Part shown: piece after piece, positions 1 to 12,000 of the stretch
Layout of the letters: every line of letters begins with the position of its first letter
Numbering within the stretch: position 1 is the stretch's first letter
Assembly: GCF_004798865.1 (NCBI RefSeq)
Contig: NW_025335568.1
Coordinates: 55,199,423 to 55,263,422 of the forward strand
Length of the DNA: 64,000 nt
Direction of reading: 5' to 3'
DNA from: Varanus komodoensis
Taxonomy: Eukaryota; Chordata; Lepidosauria; Squamata; Varanidae
Translations under genes and position numbers: made by a program
The notes under the pieces: model-generated
What the model was told of the DNA's origin: nothing
What the model saw: only the letters and a program-made list of their open reading frames with translations
The model's database searches: none

Positions 1-759
1 TCCCTTTCAAGCCCAAATGGTGAATCAGCTTTGCACAAGACCTTTAGTGTCCACCTCCATTTGTCAGAGGTGAATAACTTGTTGCCCTCCAGATGTTTTA
101 GCCAGGAACTCCTAACCAGCATAGCCAATAGGGAGGGATCATGGAGGCTCAATCATCTGCAGACCCAGAAGTTGTCCTTCTGTATATGAACTAAGCCTAA
201 ATAGACAAATCAGTATTTACCCAAGTTCTTCCCTCATTGTCCCCAACTTTTTTGCCTCTTCGACTCTCTGCTGAAATTTATATTATTAATTATTTCAAGA
301 CTGGAACCTACCTTTTTGCTCTGAATGGTGCTACATAATCACTATTACTACTATTATTTGAGTACATCAACAATGTGTACACCATTTTAAAGAGCTGTCA
401 AGCAAGTGATGAAAGAGGCTAATTTCTGCCCTGAGAAGCTTACAAAATGAATGTAGTCAGTAAGGAAGACAGCAGCAAAGAAAAAGGAAGGGTATCAGGA
501 GGCAAGGATGAACAAATGCAATTGCAAACATATTACAGCATTAGACACTTAATATTTCTGAAATTTATGCAGCTCAATTCCTTAAGTTTGAAGCACTAGC
601 AATTAAAACATTTTTCTAAATGAATGTTTAGTGCTCTTCAGCAAAATAGCACATGATGATTGTGGCACTTTCTTCACAGGCAGAAAAACACAGCTTATGT
701 TTTATATGCATATAAGTATCAACCTTTTCACTGGGTATGGTTATGGAAGCTTTAGCATT

Positions 760-792
<33 letters not shown>
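760..792. repeat. (ATC)n microsatellite
   Basis: Eleven near-perfect ATC units within the THADA intron beyond exon 19. Confidence 0.95.
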
Positions 793-984
793 TAACATGG
801 TAACTTATCTACTGTGGTTTATGATTGAAGATGTAAAAGCAGGCTGAAGAACTGAAAGATCATTGAAATAAGAGGACTAAAGAGCTGTGTGTAACTTCAT
901 CTCTCATTTTGCTCCCCACAAATAATCATACCAGGGACACATTAAATAAATTAAACTGTGTTGGTGTGTCTTAGATCTCTTCTC

Positions 985-1125
985 TGCTGCTGACTTTTAT
1001 TTTGTTTTCATTCTGCTTTAAAATGTTTTTATATTTACGTTTTATGGTTTTGAATTTTATAGTTTTTAGTCAACCACCCAGACAGCTTCGACTATTGGGT
1101 GATATAAAACTGCAGTAAGTAATGA
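985..1125 (+). mobile_element. L2 LINE 3' tail fragment
   Basis: T-rich stretch followed by CACCCAGACAGCTTCGACTA and GGGTGATATAAAA. This resembles the usual squamate L2 end (CCGCCCAGAGAGCC..GGGCGGTATAAA). Confidence 0.55.
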
Positions 1126-1479
1126 AGTAAAAAAAATCTCCCTCTAACATTTCATGATATGGAAAGGAAAAAAAATACCATGAAATAGAATTGGAAGGAA
1201 TTTGTCCTCCCACTGACACACCACAGTTCCTCTGGAATTAGAAATAGCATGTCTCCATTTTCCTTCACTTGTGCCTGCTTAAAGTATCCAATTAAAGTCC
1301 AGAAGCCTATATGCATTTGCCAACACTCCACAATATTTTAAGTAGGAAAGGAATTGGAAATAATGTGCTGACTATTATTACTGCATTACATTTATATCCC
1401 ACCTTTCTTGGAAGGCACTCCTAATGGAAGCAATCTTGCCTTTGCCAGTAAGGGTGGCAAAGAAACATCTCACAGCCTC

Positions 1480-2335
1480 CATCCACTCCCCCTGAAGGGA
1501 CAGGTTCATAGCTTGGGGGGTGTTCCTTGATTTGTCTTTTGTCACTTGAGGCTTTGGTGGCTTGGAGAGCACTCTACCAACTTTGGCTAAGGGACTAGCT
1601 ACACTCCTATCTGCACAAGGATATCCTGGCTTCAGTAACCTACACTCTGGTAATCTCTAAACCGGAATATTGCAGTTGACTTTAGGTGGGGCTGCCCCTT
1701 GAAGACCGTTCAGAAGCTGCAGCTGGTGCGGAACGTAGCAGTCAGATTGCTAACTGGCACCCAGCATTCTGGTCTGCTTGAATTGGCTGCCTGTATGCTT
1801 CTAGTCCCAATTCAAGGTTCTAGTTTTAATCTATAAAGTCTTACATGCTTTAGGACTGCAATACTTATTGGAATGCCTCTCCCAGGAGTTATCTACCCAG
1901 ACATTTTCTCAACCTCTATTGCCTTCTTCTAAGCACCAAGTCCATAGGAAGTGAAGAGGGTGGCAACAGGGGAGGGCTTTCTCAGTGGTGGCTCCCCATC
2001 TATAGAATATGCTTCCCACTGTGGCCCAGTTGGTGCCAAATCTGTCATCTTTTGGGCACTAGGGTAAAACAGTCCTCTTTTCAGAAGCTTTTAAAGACAT
2101 ACTCAGCCAACCAGGGGCTTGAGGTGTCTTGCAAAATCACTTTGTTATTCCTTGCTATTGACTGTTTTTACATATTATCTATTTTTACATGCTTTAAACT
2201 TTTTAGTATTTTTCTGATTTCATGATATCTTTACTGTTTTTTATCATCTGCTTTTCTGTACTGTGCAAACTGCCCAGAGAGCTTCAGCTATGGTGCAGTA
2301 TAGAAACAAAATAAAAATAAACTATTTAGGGCCTA
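1480..2335 (+). mobile_element. L2-clade LINE, 3' part of ORF2 and UTR
   Basis: The sequence shares a series of landmarks with the L2 copy at 26640-27627. These include CAGGTTCATAGCTTGGGGGG, the run around AACTTTGGCTAAGG, CAGAAGCTGCAGCTGGTGCG, GAATTGGCTGCC, AATTCAAGGTTCTAG and the tail GCCCAGAGAGCTTCAG..GCAGTATAGAAA. It is 5'-truncated and heavily diverged. Confidence 0.8.
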
Positions 2336-2760
2336 TTATGCACTGGCCCTGAGGACATCTCAGACTCATCTGAGGCCCACGGTAACATATTTGCTAGGCA
2401 CTTCCAGAATAAATTCTCTCGCATCTACCAAGACTTAGACTCTAATGTTATAGCAGTTGAAACAAGTGAGATACCCAAAGCAAAGTCAGGTCCAGCCTTA
2501 TAGGACAGGCTTCAATAGGTTCAGTTTAATGATACTGACAAGGTGTTAGGACACGTTTGTGCCACTACACCCATATTGGATGCTTGCCTCTCTTGGTTCA
2601 TAAAAGCTAGCAGAGAGGGATCAGACAGCTAGTCCAGGAAAGTGCTTCATGCCACTCATGGGAGTAGGTCCCATGTTGCCTCAAGGAAGCTGTGGTAAGG
2701 CCACTCCTGAAGAAACCCTCTCTGGGTGCAGAAGACCCACGTAAGTTTACTCTGAAGGAT
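2336..2760 (+). mobile_element. L2-clade LINE, ORF2 middle fragment
   Basis: Plus-strand reading gives pieces such as IFARHFQNKFSRIYQDLDS and ILDACLSWFIKASREG, then the degraded PLLKKPSLDP-like motif near 2710-2740. These lie between the endonuclease and reverse transcriptase regions of L2. It lies just after the 3' end of another L2 copy, so it is a separate fragment. Confidence 0.65.
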
Positions 2761-2903
2761 GAAACTGCTACAGATATCTTCTAAAACAAAAAATCAACTT
2801 CAGCAGTACTTTTAGCAATAAGAAAATAAGCCCCATAAAACTTCTTGACACTTCAGTTATCACAGAGAAAGATTCCAGATTTTTAGAAACGGTGATTTGT
2901 TAC

Positions 2904-3040
2904 CCAAATCGGTATCCATTGGAATAAGGCCTTCTGGTGAAGAACTCTGAACTACAGGAGACACTACAGCAGAAAGCTTATAGCACATCAAAATAAGCTT
3001 TGCCACCATCTCTTTCCACTCAGGAATCAATGTCATGTTA
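2904..3040 (-). CDS. THADA: THADA exon 19 (residues 937-982), last exon in the window
   Basis: Acceptor CTTACAG. It encodes SNMTLIPEWKEMVAKLILMC and then YKLSAVVSPVVQSSSPEGLI PMDTDL, as in human LSTVVSPVIQSSSPEGLIPM. The donor GTAACA after 2904 is inferred from loss of similarity beyond MDTDLG and from the expected human boundary there. Reading on without splicing meets a stop 11 codons later. The next exon is not in this window. Confidence 0.92.
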
Positions 3041-6000
3041 CTGTAAGAAGACAAATTGGGAAATTCAAGGTGACTATGACATTGTTTTTAAAAAAAGAGT
3101 GCAGGTCTTCAAAAACACAAACAACAAAAAATAAATTTTAACCTGCATTTATTATTTCTTAACTACTATCTCATCATATAATCCGTATTATATAATCCAG
3201 ATCTGCTTTTATGTCCTTGTTAATGACATACTGTATTACCTGCTAATGAAGAAAAGATGTGCATAGGAATGGGTGCACTGCTCAAACAGCCTATCATGAA
3301 ATGGGCAATGCTGAGTAATACCACTGCATGAAAAGCCTGTAATCTTACCATATGGAGAATGAGTGACAGTCACGGTAATTCACTATATTATGTAATGCAG
3401 AAATAGCCAGAGGAACAGAACAAGTTCATGAAAATACAAGCAGAGTTGCCTTGAACACCATTTTTGGTAGAAAAGTAAGGAATAATTCAAGTAAATGAAC
3501 AAATATACCTCAGAGTAAGTAGTTGTTCATGTCTGCCAAAGTCATTCTGTGGCCTGAAATGGAGCCCCAAATGCCACTCCTCATATCACCTGGCCAATAT
3601 TTTAAAACTTTTGCTGCACTATTTGATCACCAGTTCTTGTCTTCACCTGTCTTACTATACAATACCACCTGAATTCAGTGGCTTCAGCCTGCTGCATGGC
3701 ACACTCAAAGCTACTGGTTGTAACTGGATTGTGAAAAAAAGACAGAAAGACTGGCTGGTCTCCAAAGGATTTTCTTTGTTAGTTAGCCCAAAAAAATCTT
3801 TGCAGCAGCAAAGTTAAATGTGTCTAGCATTTCAAAACTATTAATCTCATCATTGTTAACAAGAATGTTTGGTAAAGTTACTCACCTTAGAGGTAACTGA
3901 TTCAAAGCTCCATTTATGCAATGTACCCTACCATACATTGGAAATGAAGCAGCAGCCTGCAGTAAAGATTTCTCAGCTTGCAGTATTTCTCCTTTCAGAT
4001 TTTCCAACAAGTACTTTATAACTGTAAATTAATAGACACGGAGGAAGCAGAGTGATCATTCCTAAAGTCTTGATAGAATGTTAATCTATACAGAATCATG
4101 CCCTATGTTAAACAGAGAAGTAAAGAAGAAATCACAGCGGTGTTAACAATTTGGTGGAGAAGTCACTTGAGATAAAGCAGATGTGAAAACAGAAGATGCA
4201 CAGGGAATGAAAAAGTGATTGAACATGTACACATCTGGAGGCAGCAATGACACATTCCCAATGGGGTCCATGAGCTTTGCTAGGAAATGTGTAATTTGAA
4301 GGCAAATTCACTTTTTCTTAGCAAAATATGAAAGTGGCACTTGACATTGAGGACACTGTATTCGGCCAGATAAAATTTGTGGCAAGCAGCACGTATCTTT
4401 TTTGTTATCACAGATCCATTATAAATATTTAAAGATAGCATTTCTATGAAAGCTTCATAAGCAAACAGAAGACAATAGTCTAGTAGTACATGGGTAAAAA
4501 GAGAACATTTAAAGAAATTGTTAACAGCTGCAGAAAGTCAAATGTGATGATGCCTGAAAGTAAACGAACAAATCTGACCTTCAAGATATGACACTGATAC
4601 CATCTGCACTGCTAGTATATTGAAATACCATATTAATATAATACCAACCAGCCAAAGTGTGTTCCTCCACTGGATCAGCAGACATATTGTCATCTGAGTG
4701 AAATGTGTTCACAAGTAGATTTTCTTTTAGGCAGACCTTTAAAAGGCCTTTCTGGTGTATCAAAAAGTTCAGTAAATAGGAAGCTGTAACACAGTCGTAG
4801 GGCTTGGTACTTCTGCTAAGCTGCATTGCTACTTGAAACAATGCCTGAAGTTTTTCAGGATCCTGAAATATGAAGTAAAACATTCATCAACTTTAAATAC
4901 AAGTTCCTTGATACTGTATTTTTACAATTAAGCAGTAAAATAAATTATCACTATTAGGTTGAAATGAAGAAAAAATCCTGGCAAATAGCTTCCTAAAACA
5001 GCTATCAGAAAACAATACAATATATACAAAAATACTGTACAGAAATGTTCAGATATGGGCAGCTGCAAAGGCACACTAAAATGATGAGCAACTGGAAAGT
5101 AAAGGACAAATTATGACTGCTGATTGATATTAGCCACTCCAGTTGTTACTCCAGAGGCAAAAAAATTGTATATGGAATGACTGACCTTACTTAGGAAAAT
5201 GGTTGTTGAACAGATCCCAGCCCATAATATACCAAGTCTACCTCCACCTCCTCATTAACATCAATCTGTGCAAAATTGTCCACAACAGCAATGCTACATT
5301 AAAACCATGGTTGGACAGTGATTAACACAGAGAATTTGGAAGCATTTGAGAGTCGTCATGTCTACAGAACAAAAAACGCATTTGCTGTTCTGCAGCAAAA
5401 TGTTTTGCAGCCTGACCTTCTGTTTGACATCTTTGTAATATTAAAGTATGTGCCATCACAGCAAGACTGTGAAAAGTAGGCACCTGAACTTGGGCCTTAT
5501 GGGTGTGCACTGCAGGTTATTTTTTAAAAAATACATTAATGTGAATGGCTGAAGCTTGTATTAACACCAGTTATTAAGGGCAAACTCTCTGATCCAGTAC
5601 GTTGCAATAGATACAGGAGACTTTGCAAGCCACAGGAGACTGGAGAGCCAAGAGACAGAGTAAAACATCACCATAGGGAAAAAGAGTGGGTAGACCCTGC
5701 CATAGTGGGACAGAGGGCTACAGCACAACAGAGGCTGTGCCTAAGGTTGCCCACAGACATGGCTTCATTCAGGTGGGCAGGCATAATGTGTCCTAATCCG
5801 ACAGCTAAAAAAACTTGTCTGAAGATAATCTAATACAAAATTAAAGGCTATTTATTAAAAGCTTTTCTACCCCATCTGCCACTAGTGTCTTGGGACAGCT
5901 TACACTAAAAATGAGTAGAATAAAACAAAACATCACAGCATCCGACAACTGAAATACTAAAACCCCAGTAAAAACCAATTAAACATTAAAATGACAGGAA

Positions 6001-9000
6001 AATAAAAAGGTTTTCACCTGACGCCAAAAAGAATAAAGCTTTGGTGCCAGGCAAGCCTCTGGGGAGAATATTCCATAGTCAGATGCCACCCGGACCCAAG
6101 GCTAGCCAAACAACATGCAGCTAAGTTCATGCAATAGTAATTACTATTTGTGATTTTGAAAATAGAGAGGGACAGCATGGATAGGCTGCATTAGTACCTG
6201 AAACAAACGTAGGGCAGGATGAAGCTTCATCAGCACATCATATGCCAAGATCTTTACTTCTTCAAAAGTACTGGCCAAGCAATGAAGTAAAGCTTCAATG
6301 CGGGTTGACACAACTTCCTGAGATATTTGAAATAATTTTTGGCCCTGTTGCACCCCATCCCAATGGTGTTCTGTTATGGCATTGAAAGAAAACGATCTTA
6401 TTCTATTTTTTACATTTACAGACATTTAGAACATGATTATACTATGACAGAAAGCAATGTTGGACTGGAACATAAGACATCTGGGTTATAGTCCCCATTC
6501 AACTACGGTAAGCCACTAACGTAAAGCTATTTGCCACATGATGAAAAAGTGTTTTCATGGAAGCAGCCATGTGCTCAGAGAAACAGCTGTCCTAAATTAG
6601 AGCTGACTATCACTTGACTTTTGGTATTAAGCCACATATTATGCAAATTACACATCTGCCCCTCCCATTGTTAAGAGCACATGAGTTTTTTCTCATTACA
6701 TTCCAATTTAGCATGCATGATGCCATTAGCTGAAACTGAGACTCTGCTCATGTGCATTTCAAAGTAGAACACACTAAAATACACATATTTGCAACTTCAT
6801 GTGCTTTTATGCAACCTGTAAGGGTTTCTAACTTCATGGTTAACAATTAACCATTATACCAGGATACAGGTACTAAAAATGTGACAGGTCTACAAAATTG
6901 CCTAAGCTTGCATCAAGCCTTGTTTTCTTCCTCTGTATCCATGGTTGCCTAATGGTCCAGGAAAGAGAGGTAATAGCAGGCAACTCAGATGCATCAGCTT
7001 TTACCCATTCACATCAAATATGAACATACAAGTCTACTGGAAGGAGGAAAAGTGGTATATGGCACTCAGGTTTTGCAATCTCCAAAAACTGGAGTCCTTT
7101 TCCCCTAAAATAAACTACTGTTGTTGCTTTGATCACTCTTTAATTTTTGTTAAGAGAAAGTAAGAAAAAGCATAATACACTGAACTTTATAAGGCAAATC
7201 AATGTTTGAGAAAAGCTACTATCTTTGATTAAAATATAAACTGGGAAAGTTTTAAGAAAAACTTTTCCTGTGCTTTTCAAGACACCTTACCTTCTGAAGA
7301 AGGAAATATATCAGCTATGATTCCCAAAAGAGTCAGTGCAGTAAATCTGGTTGGATGGGATGAACCAGGAAACAGGGCCTCAAAAAGTATACCACAGAAA
7401 GAGGACAAGAAATCCTAAGGACAGGAAAAGCAATCAGAATTTATCACACAAATGGATCAAATAGAAGAGTTTGTTTAGATGGAGGGAGGGATATTTTGAC
7501 CCATCCAAACAGACAGCTACAATTCAAATGAATTGACTGAATCATATGACATCACATTTTCAGTAATTTGTTTCTCTTGGTGTATGAGATAGTTTCATCT
7601 CCCAGTTATGCCTTCTTGATAGCCCAAAGAGTTTGCCGAGCCCTTGCAGGGTGGACAAGCCAAACTGAGGCAGTTTAAATCATGATTTCATAAAGTGATT
7701 ATAACCCCAGAACTTGCTGCTAGATTATTTAAGAACTGCCCAACAATCTATAGATTAATTCTCTATATTTTAAAGCATATAGTACACATACCTTGTACCG
7801 TTCCAGAGTTATTAGTGGATCCCATAGAACAGACTGCTTGACTAGGCCTTGCTTGGACTTTATTTGCTGTGCCTTATGAATGGTCTGAGAGCTTTCATAT
7901 ATCCGGCAGAACAACTTAAAAACACACACACAAAAACCACTCAATTAAAACAGAAAAATGTTATAAAACATATTTCATATTTAAAAGACAGAGGGAGCAC
8001 AACATAAAGCAAATAAATCTAACATTTTAGTATGAAGGAAAGAGAACCTCAAAGGATTGGATAGAGAGATCACTTTCACATTTTGAGATTACCTTTTTCA
8101 GTAAGGAACAGATTTGCTGTCTCACTGCTGGGGACTGGCTGTTCAAGTTGTACCTAATAAAAAACTGTATCAGCTGCATTTCTTCTTCAGATATCATTTC
8201 TGTGCTGCGGTGACTTTCACAAAGCAAACCTAAAGCATCTATTCGCACCTTTAAAAACAACAGCAAGCAAGTTTTTAATCAAGTCTGCTATTTCACTGTA
8301 ATAGTGTAAAACAGTACATGCGCACACTCACACAAATACTTGTACCTGATCATGCTGATGAACTAAACCTTGTTTTATATATCCAGTGGATGCAAGACCA
8401 CCATGTATTATGTCCATAAACTGCAGATGCCCATGGGCTCTGGCTGTTCTCAGGCATGCCACCAAGGCTCCAAGTGCACCTCTGCTATTGCAAGATCCTA
8501 TATAAAATATTTTTTACACCTTATTAGCAGTCCTGTCAAACATACCTACTAAAAATCACTTCCTTTTTAGAGTCAAACTCATTATTGTAATTCTTTCATA
8601 AACTGTTCATTTCTGTAAGATATAGAAATTACACATATCAAAAAAGCAATACCATGGCACCTAAGCATTAACCAATTTATTTTAGCTTACGTAAACCCAA
8701 GCATCCTCAAAATCCACTTCATGTGCCAGGTCAAACAGATCATTGCCTATGAAATCTCACACTAGTTAGCTTTTAAGATGCCAAAGCAGTAAACTGGATC
8801 ATTTTCTTTTAAAACAAATCAAAAAAACCCAATTGAGGCCCAGTGTGGCATAGTGGTTAAAAGCATGGAACTGGGATTCAGGTGATCTGAGTTCTAGTCT
8901 CCCCTCAGCCATGGAATCAACAGGATGACTTTGAGCCAGTCACAGATGCTCAGCTCAACCTACCTCACAGGGTTGCTGTAGGGTTAAGTGTGAGAGCAGA

Positions 9001-12000
9001 AGAATGTTGTAAACCGCCCAGAGTGTCTTTGGGATATGGGGCGGTATAGAAGTGAAATAAATAAGTACTTAAATCAAGTGACTACATTTCTTACCTGTAA
9101 ACAAAATGAAATGACTGACAACATCATACATTTAACTTTTTAAAACAGCTGTCTTCTGTTCTATGTGTTCTATTAAGAACATTCATGTGTTACATATTCC
9201 AGATTATGTTCTTCATGTCACTAAGTAAAAGCACCTTTCATCTTTTATGCTGCTAACAAGCTTATCACCTATGAGCCTTGATTGCTTAAGAACAACAGTG
9301 TTAAAATCTGAACATAACAGTCTCTGCAATATATAAACATAGAACATAAACATAGAAACAGAGTGTCAGAAGGGGTCTCCCAGGCCATCTAGTCTGGCCC
9401 CCAGCTCTAGCCAGCTCTGGTCATGACAGGCCTACCATATTGCTAAAAATGTAAGCCATCCAGAGATGACAGTAATGGACGGCATACAAATCTTTAAATA
9501 AATAAATCCTGTATATTTCATTCCTCTTCTGAATTCCCTGTAAAACTTTTTAACATAGCAGAAGCATTCAGTTGTTTAAAAAATATCTTATAATAAAAAT
9601 CCTTCTGTATTAGGAGACAAAATTGGGGGGGAAGTGGGCCAAACTGTGTAAATTTAAGAACTTAAAACTTAAAAAAGAACTTATGTTTTAAAAACTGACA
9701 TGCATCTACAGCAAAGGACTGTAAGAAGTTTCTTTTATTGCAAGCCTGAGGAGACATCAAAAAGAAATCAGGTATGTTTCCAACCATCAAGGTATATTCT
9801 TCTCACTTTATGCTCCAAGTAATTAAGAACCTGGTATTTCCCACACCCTGCTTTACTGGTAATAACTGCGAAAGCAAGTCAAACTGCACCATCACTGAAC
9901 TTTTTAAATGCAGCCTTAGTTCAAGAAGTTTGCTCTTACCAACATTCGATTCCACAGAAGTTTGAAGGATTTTAATCATGTAGTTCAAACTTTCAGGGCT
10001 ACATTTCAGCAACTTTGGTAGGTAATAATCTGTTACATAAGTAGCTTGCTCTGGATTCCCATCACACAAAATTAAAAGCAGGGGAGACACCCACGTCTCA
10101 TGCCAACAGTCAATCCAGGTGTTCCCTTCCAAAATGGTTGTAAGATGCTTCTTGTGGGTCACAAACATTGTTTCCAATAAATCACTGGCATAAGGCGCAA
10201 AAGACTGATCACTCATTGCACCCAAGATCTGTGAAGGAATTGTCCTATCTATTGCTAGAATATATTCAATGCCAACACATTCCACAATACAGCCCAGTGA
10301 GGAGTATTTGCCCTTAACATGCCATTCTAAACTTAGTAAACTGTTGATTAACTCCAAGAAAAAGGGATCTAGTTTTGTAGTGGATCCTTTCACAGTAGCC
10401 TGGTGTATTCGGAGGATATTCTTAAATATCAGTTTGGTTTGGTGCTTAACTGCATCCAGGGGATGTTCCCAATGCGCATACACATAATCCAGCATTTTTC
10501 CAATTGTGTCCAAGTTTCCACCGAGACTGAACTTCAGACTTGCCGAATTTGACTGAAGAGCATCCAATGCTGCATTAGTCCATATAGATAAAATTCTTGA
10601 CAGGGATGCTGCCATTACAGATTCTTTTAGCCTTCAAGAGACAAAGAGTAGCGGGATGGAAGATGATATATTTAAAATTTGACACAATTTTGATCAGATG
10701 TTTCACAGGATTACAAATCCGCTATTATGATCACACATACTATTAGCACACTATTCTTAGGCAGTTTAAAGACTAACAAATATTCTCATTTAAATACTAT
10801 AATCTTACAAAAGTGGCATCTTAGAGTATGTTAATGTGGTAGCTCGCGCTGTGGAGTAAACAGTATGAGGCTGAAGAACAGATACATCTCTGTTCCTTTT
10901 CCTCTCATTCGTTTGTTCTCTTCACAAGGAAAATATGTCGCTAATATTGCCAACAAACAGCATGATCATATCCAGGTCTTTTATTCCTTTTCCAGAAGAT
11001 AAATCCCAGCTGCTGCTTGTCTTGCTACCAACTAGGGTGTTTTAAACATCAGCTAGGGATCTGTTCCTATATTTGCCTATTGTGCCCAAAGCAGAACTTC
11101 TGGTGATGCCTGTCACGTAGTATAAGGTAAAGGCTATCTTTAACTCTCACCAATAGGCAACCTGAATAAGGTATCATCTATCCTACTCCATTTTGGAAAA
11201 GATGGCCTAGTCAGGTCAGCAGCAGCTGCCTTCATAGCTTCAGGGAAACTGAGTTAACTCTCTGAAAAAGCCAGTGTTGTAGTATCTGAATTTCATTAGA
11301 AACATTAAGGCTGGCAAGTTTCCTCATCAAAATACTTCCAACCAAAACTGTGCTGGCTCCAGAATCCTTAATAATGGCTTAGCTTTCATTCAGTTGCCCA
11401 TTTATTGCTATCCACTCACTTTTGGATTCCACCCTGCTGTTATCAAGGCCAGAAAAGCACATGGCTAACACCTGTGACTACAGGCCACTTCATTTATTTC
11501 TGTATTTAAAATATTTATATCCTTTACGTATAATTTATATACAATGTCCTATACATAAAACATCTCAGGAAAGCTTACAAGGACCAAAACAATCAACAGA
11601 ACAATTAACAATGTGCATGAAGCCAAAAGAAACATATTACCAGTAAGAACAAAGTCAAAATCAAAGTCAAAATCAAAATTAAAAACATGCAACTGTAATT
11701 AAACCTCAGGCTCAGGTTGGTTGTTACATGTATATACACAGGTATTACAGGCTGATGTGAACAAGGTGATGCAGCAACGGCAGGAGAGGCATCGTGTAGC
11801 ATGTTAGTCTAGCACAGCGATACGAAGTATAATAACATTTCTAATTTTTTAACATAAATGTTAATCATCGTGGTTTACTTCTTTCTCCTCTTTTTACTAA
11901 TTCAAATTATTTTTGGTAGCTTTCTTTCCCGTCAGTTCTCCACTTTCCCAGACAATGACCTGGTCCAGGTGATTAAACAACCCATAGTTTAACCATGGGC

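Larger units (their letters stand above)
3041..6197. other. THADA introns 16-18: no further gene seen
   Basis: Apart from exons 17 and 18 and the L2 fragment at 5848-6115, this stretch is AT-rich intron sequence in which I see no gene or clear repeat. Confidence 0.6.

Noticed and set aside
9803-10615. 270-codon minus-strand frame as a stand-alone gene
   Set aside because: It is THADA exon 11 plus read-through into the intron; the true exon is 9940-10631.
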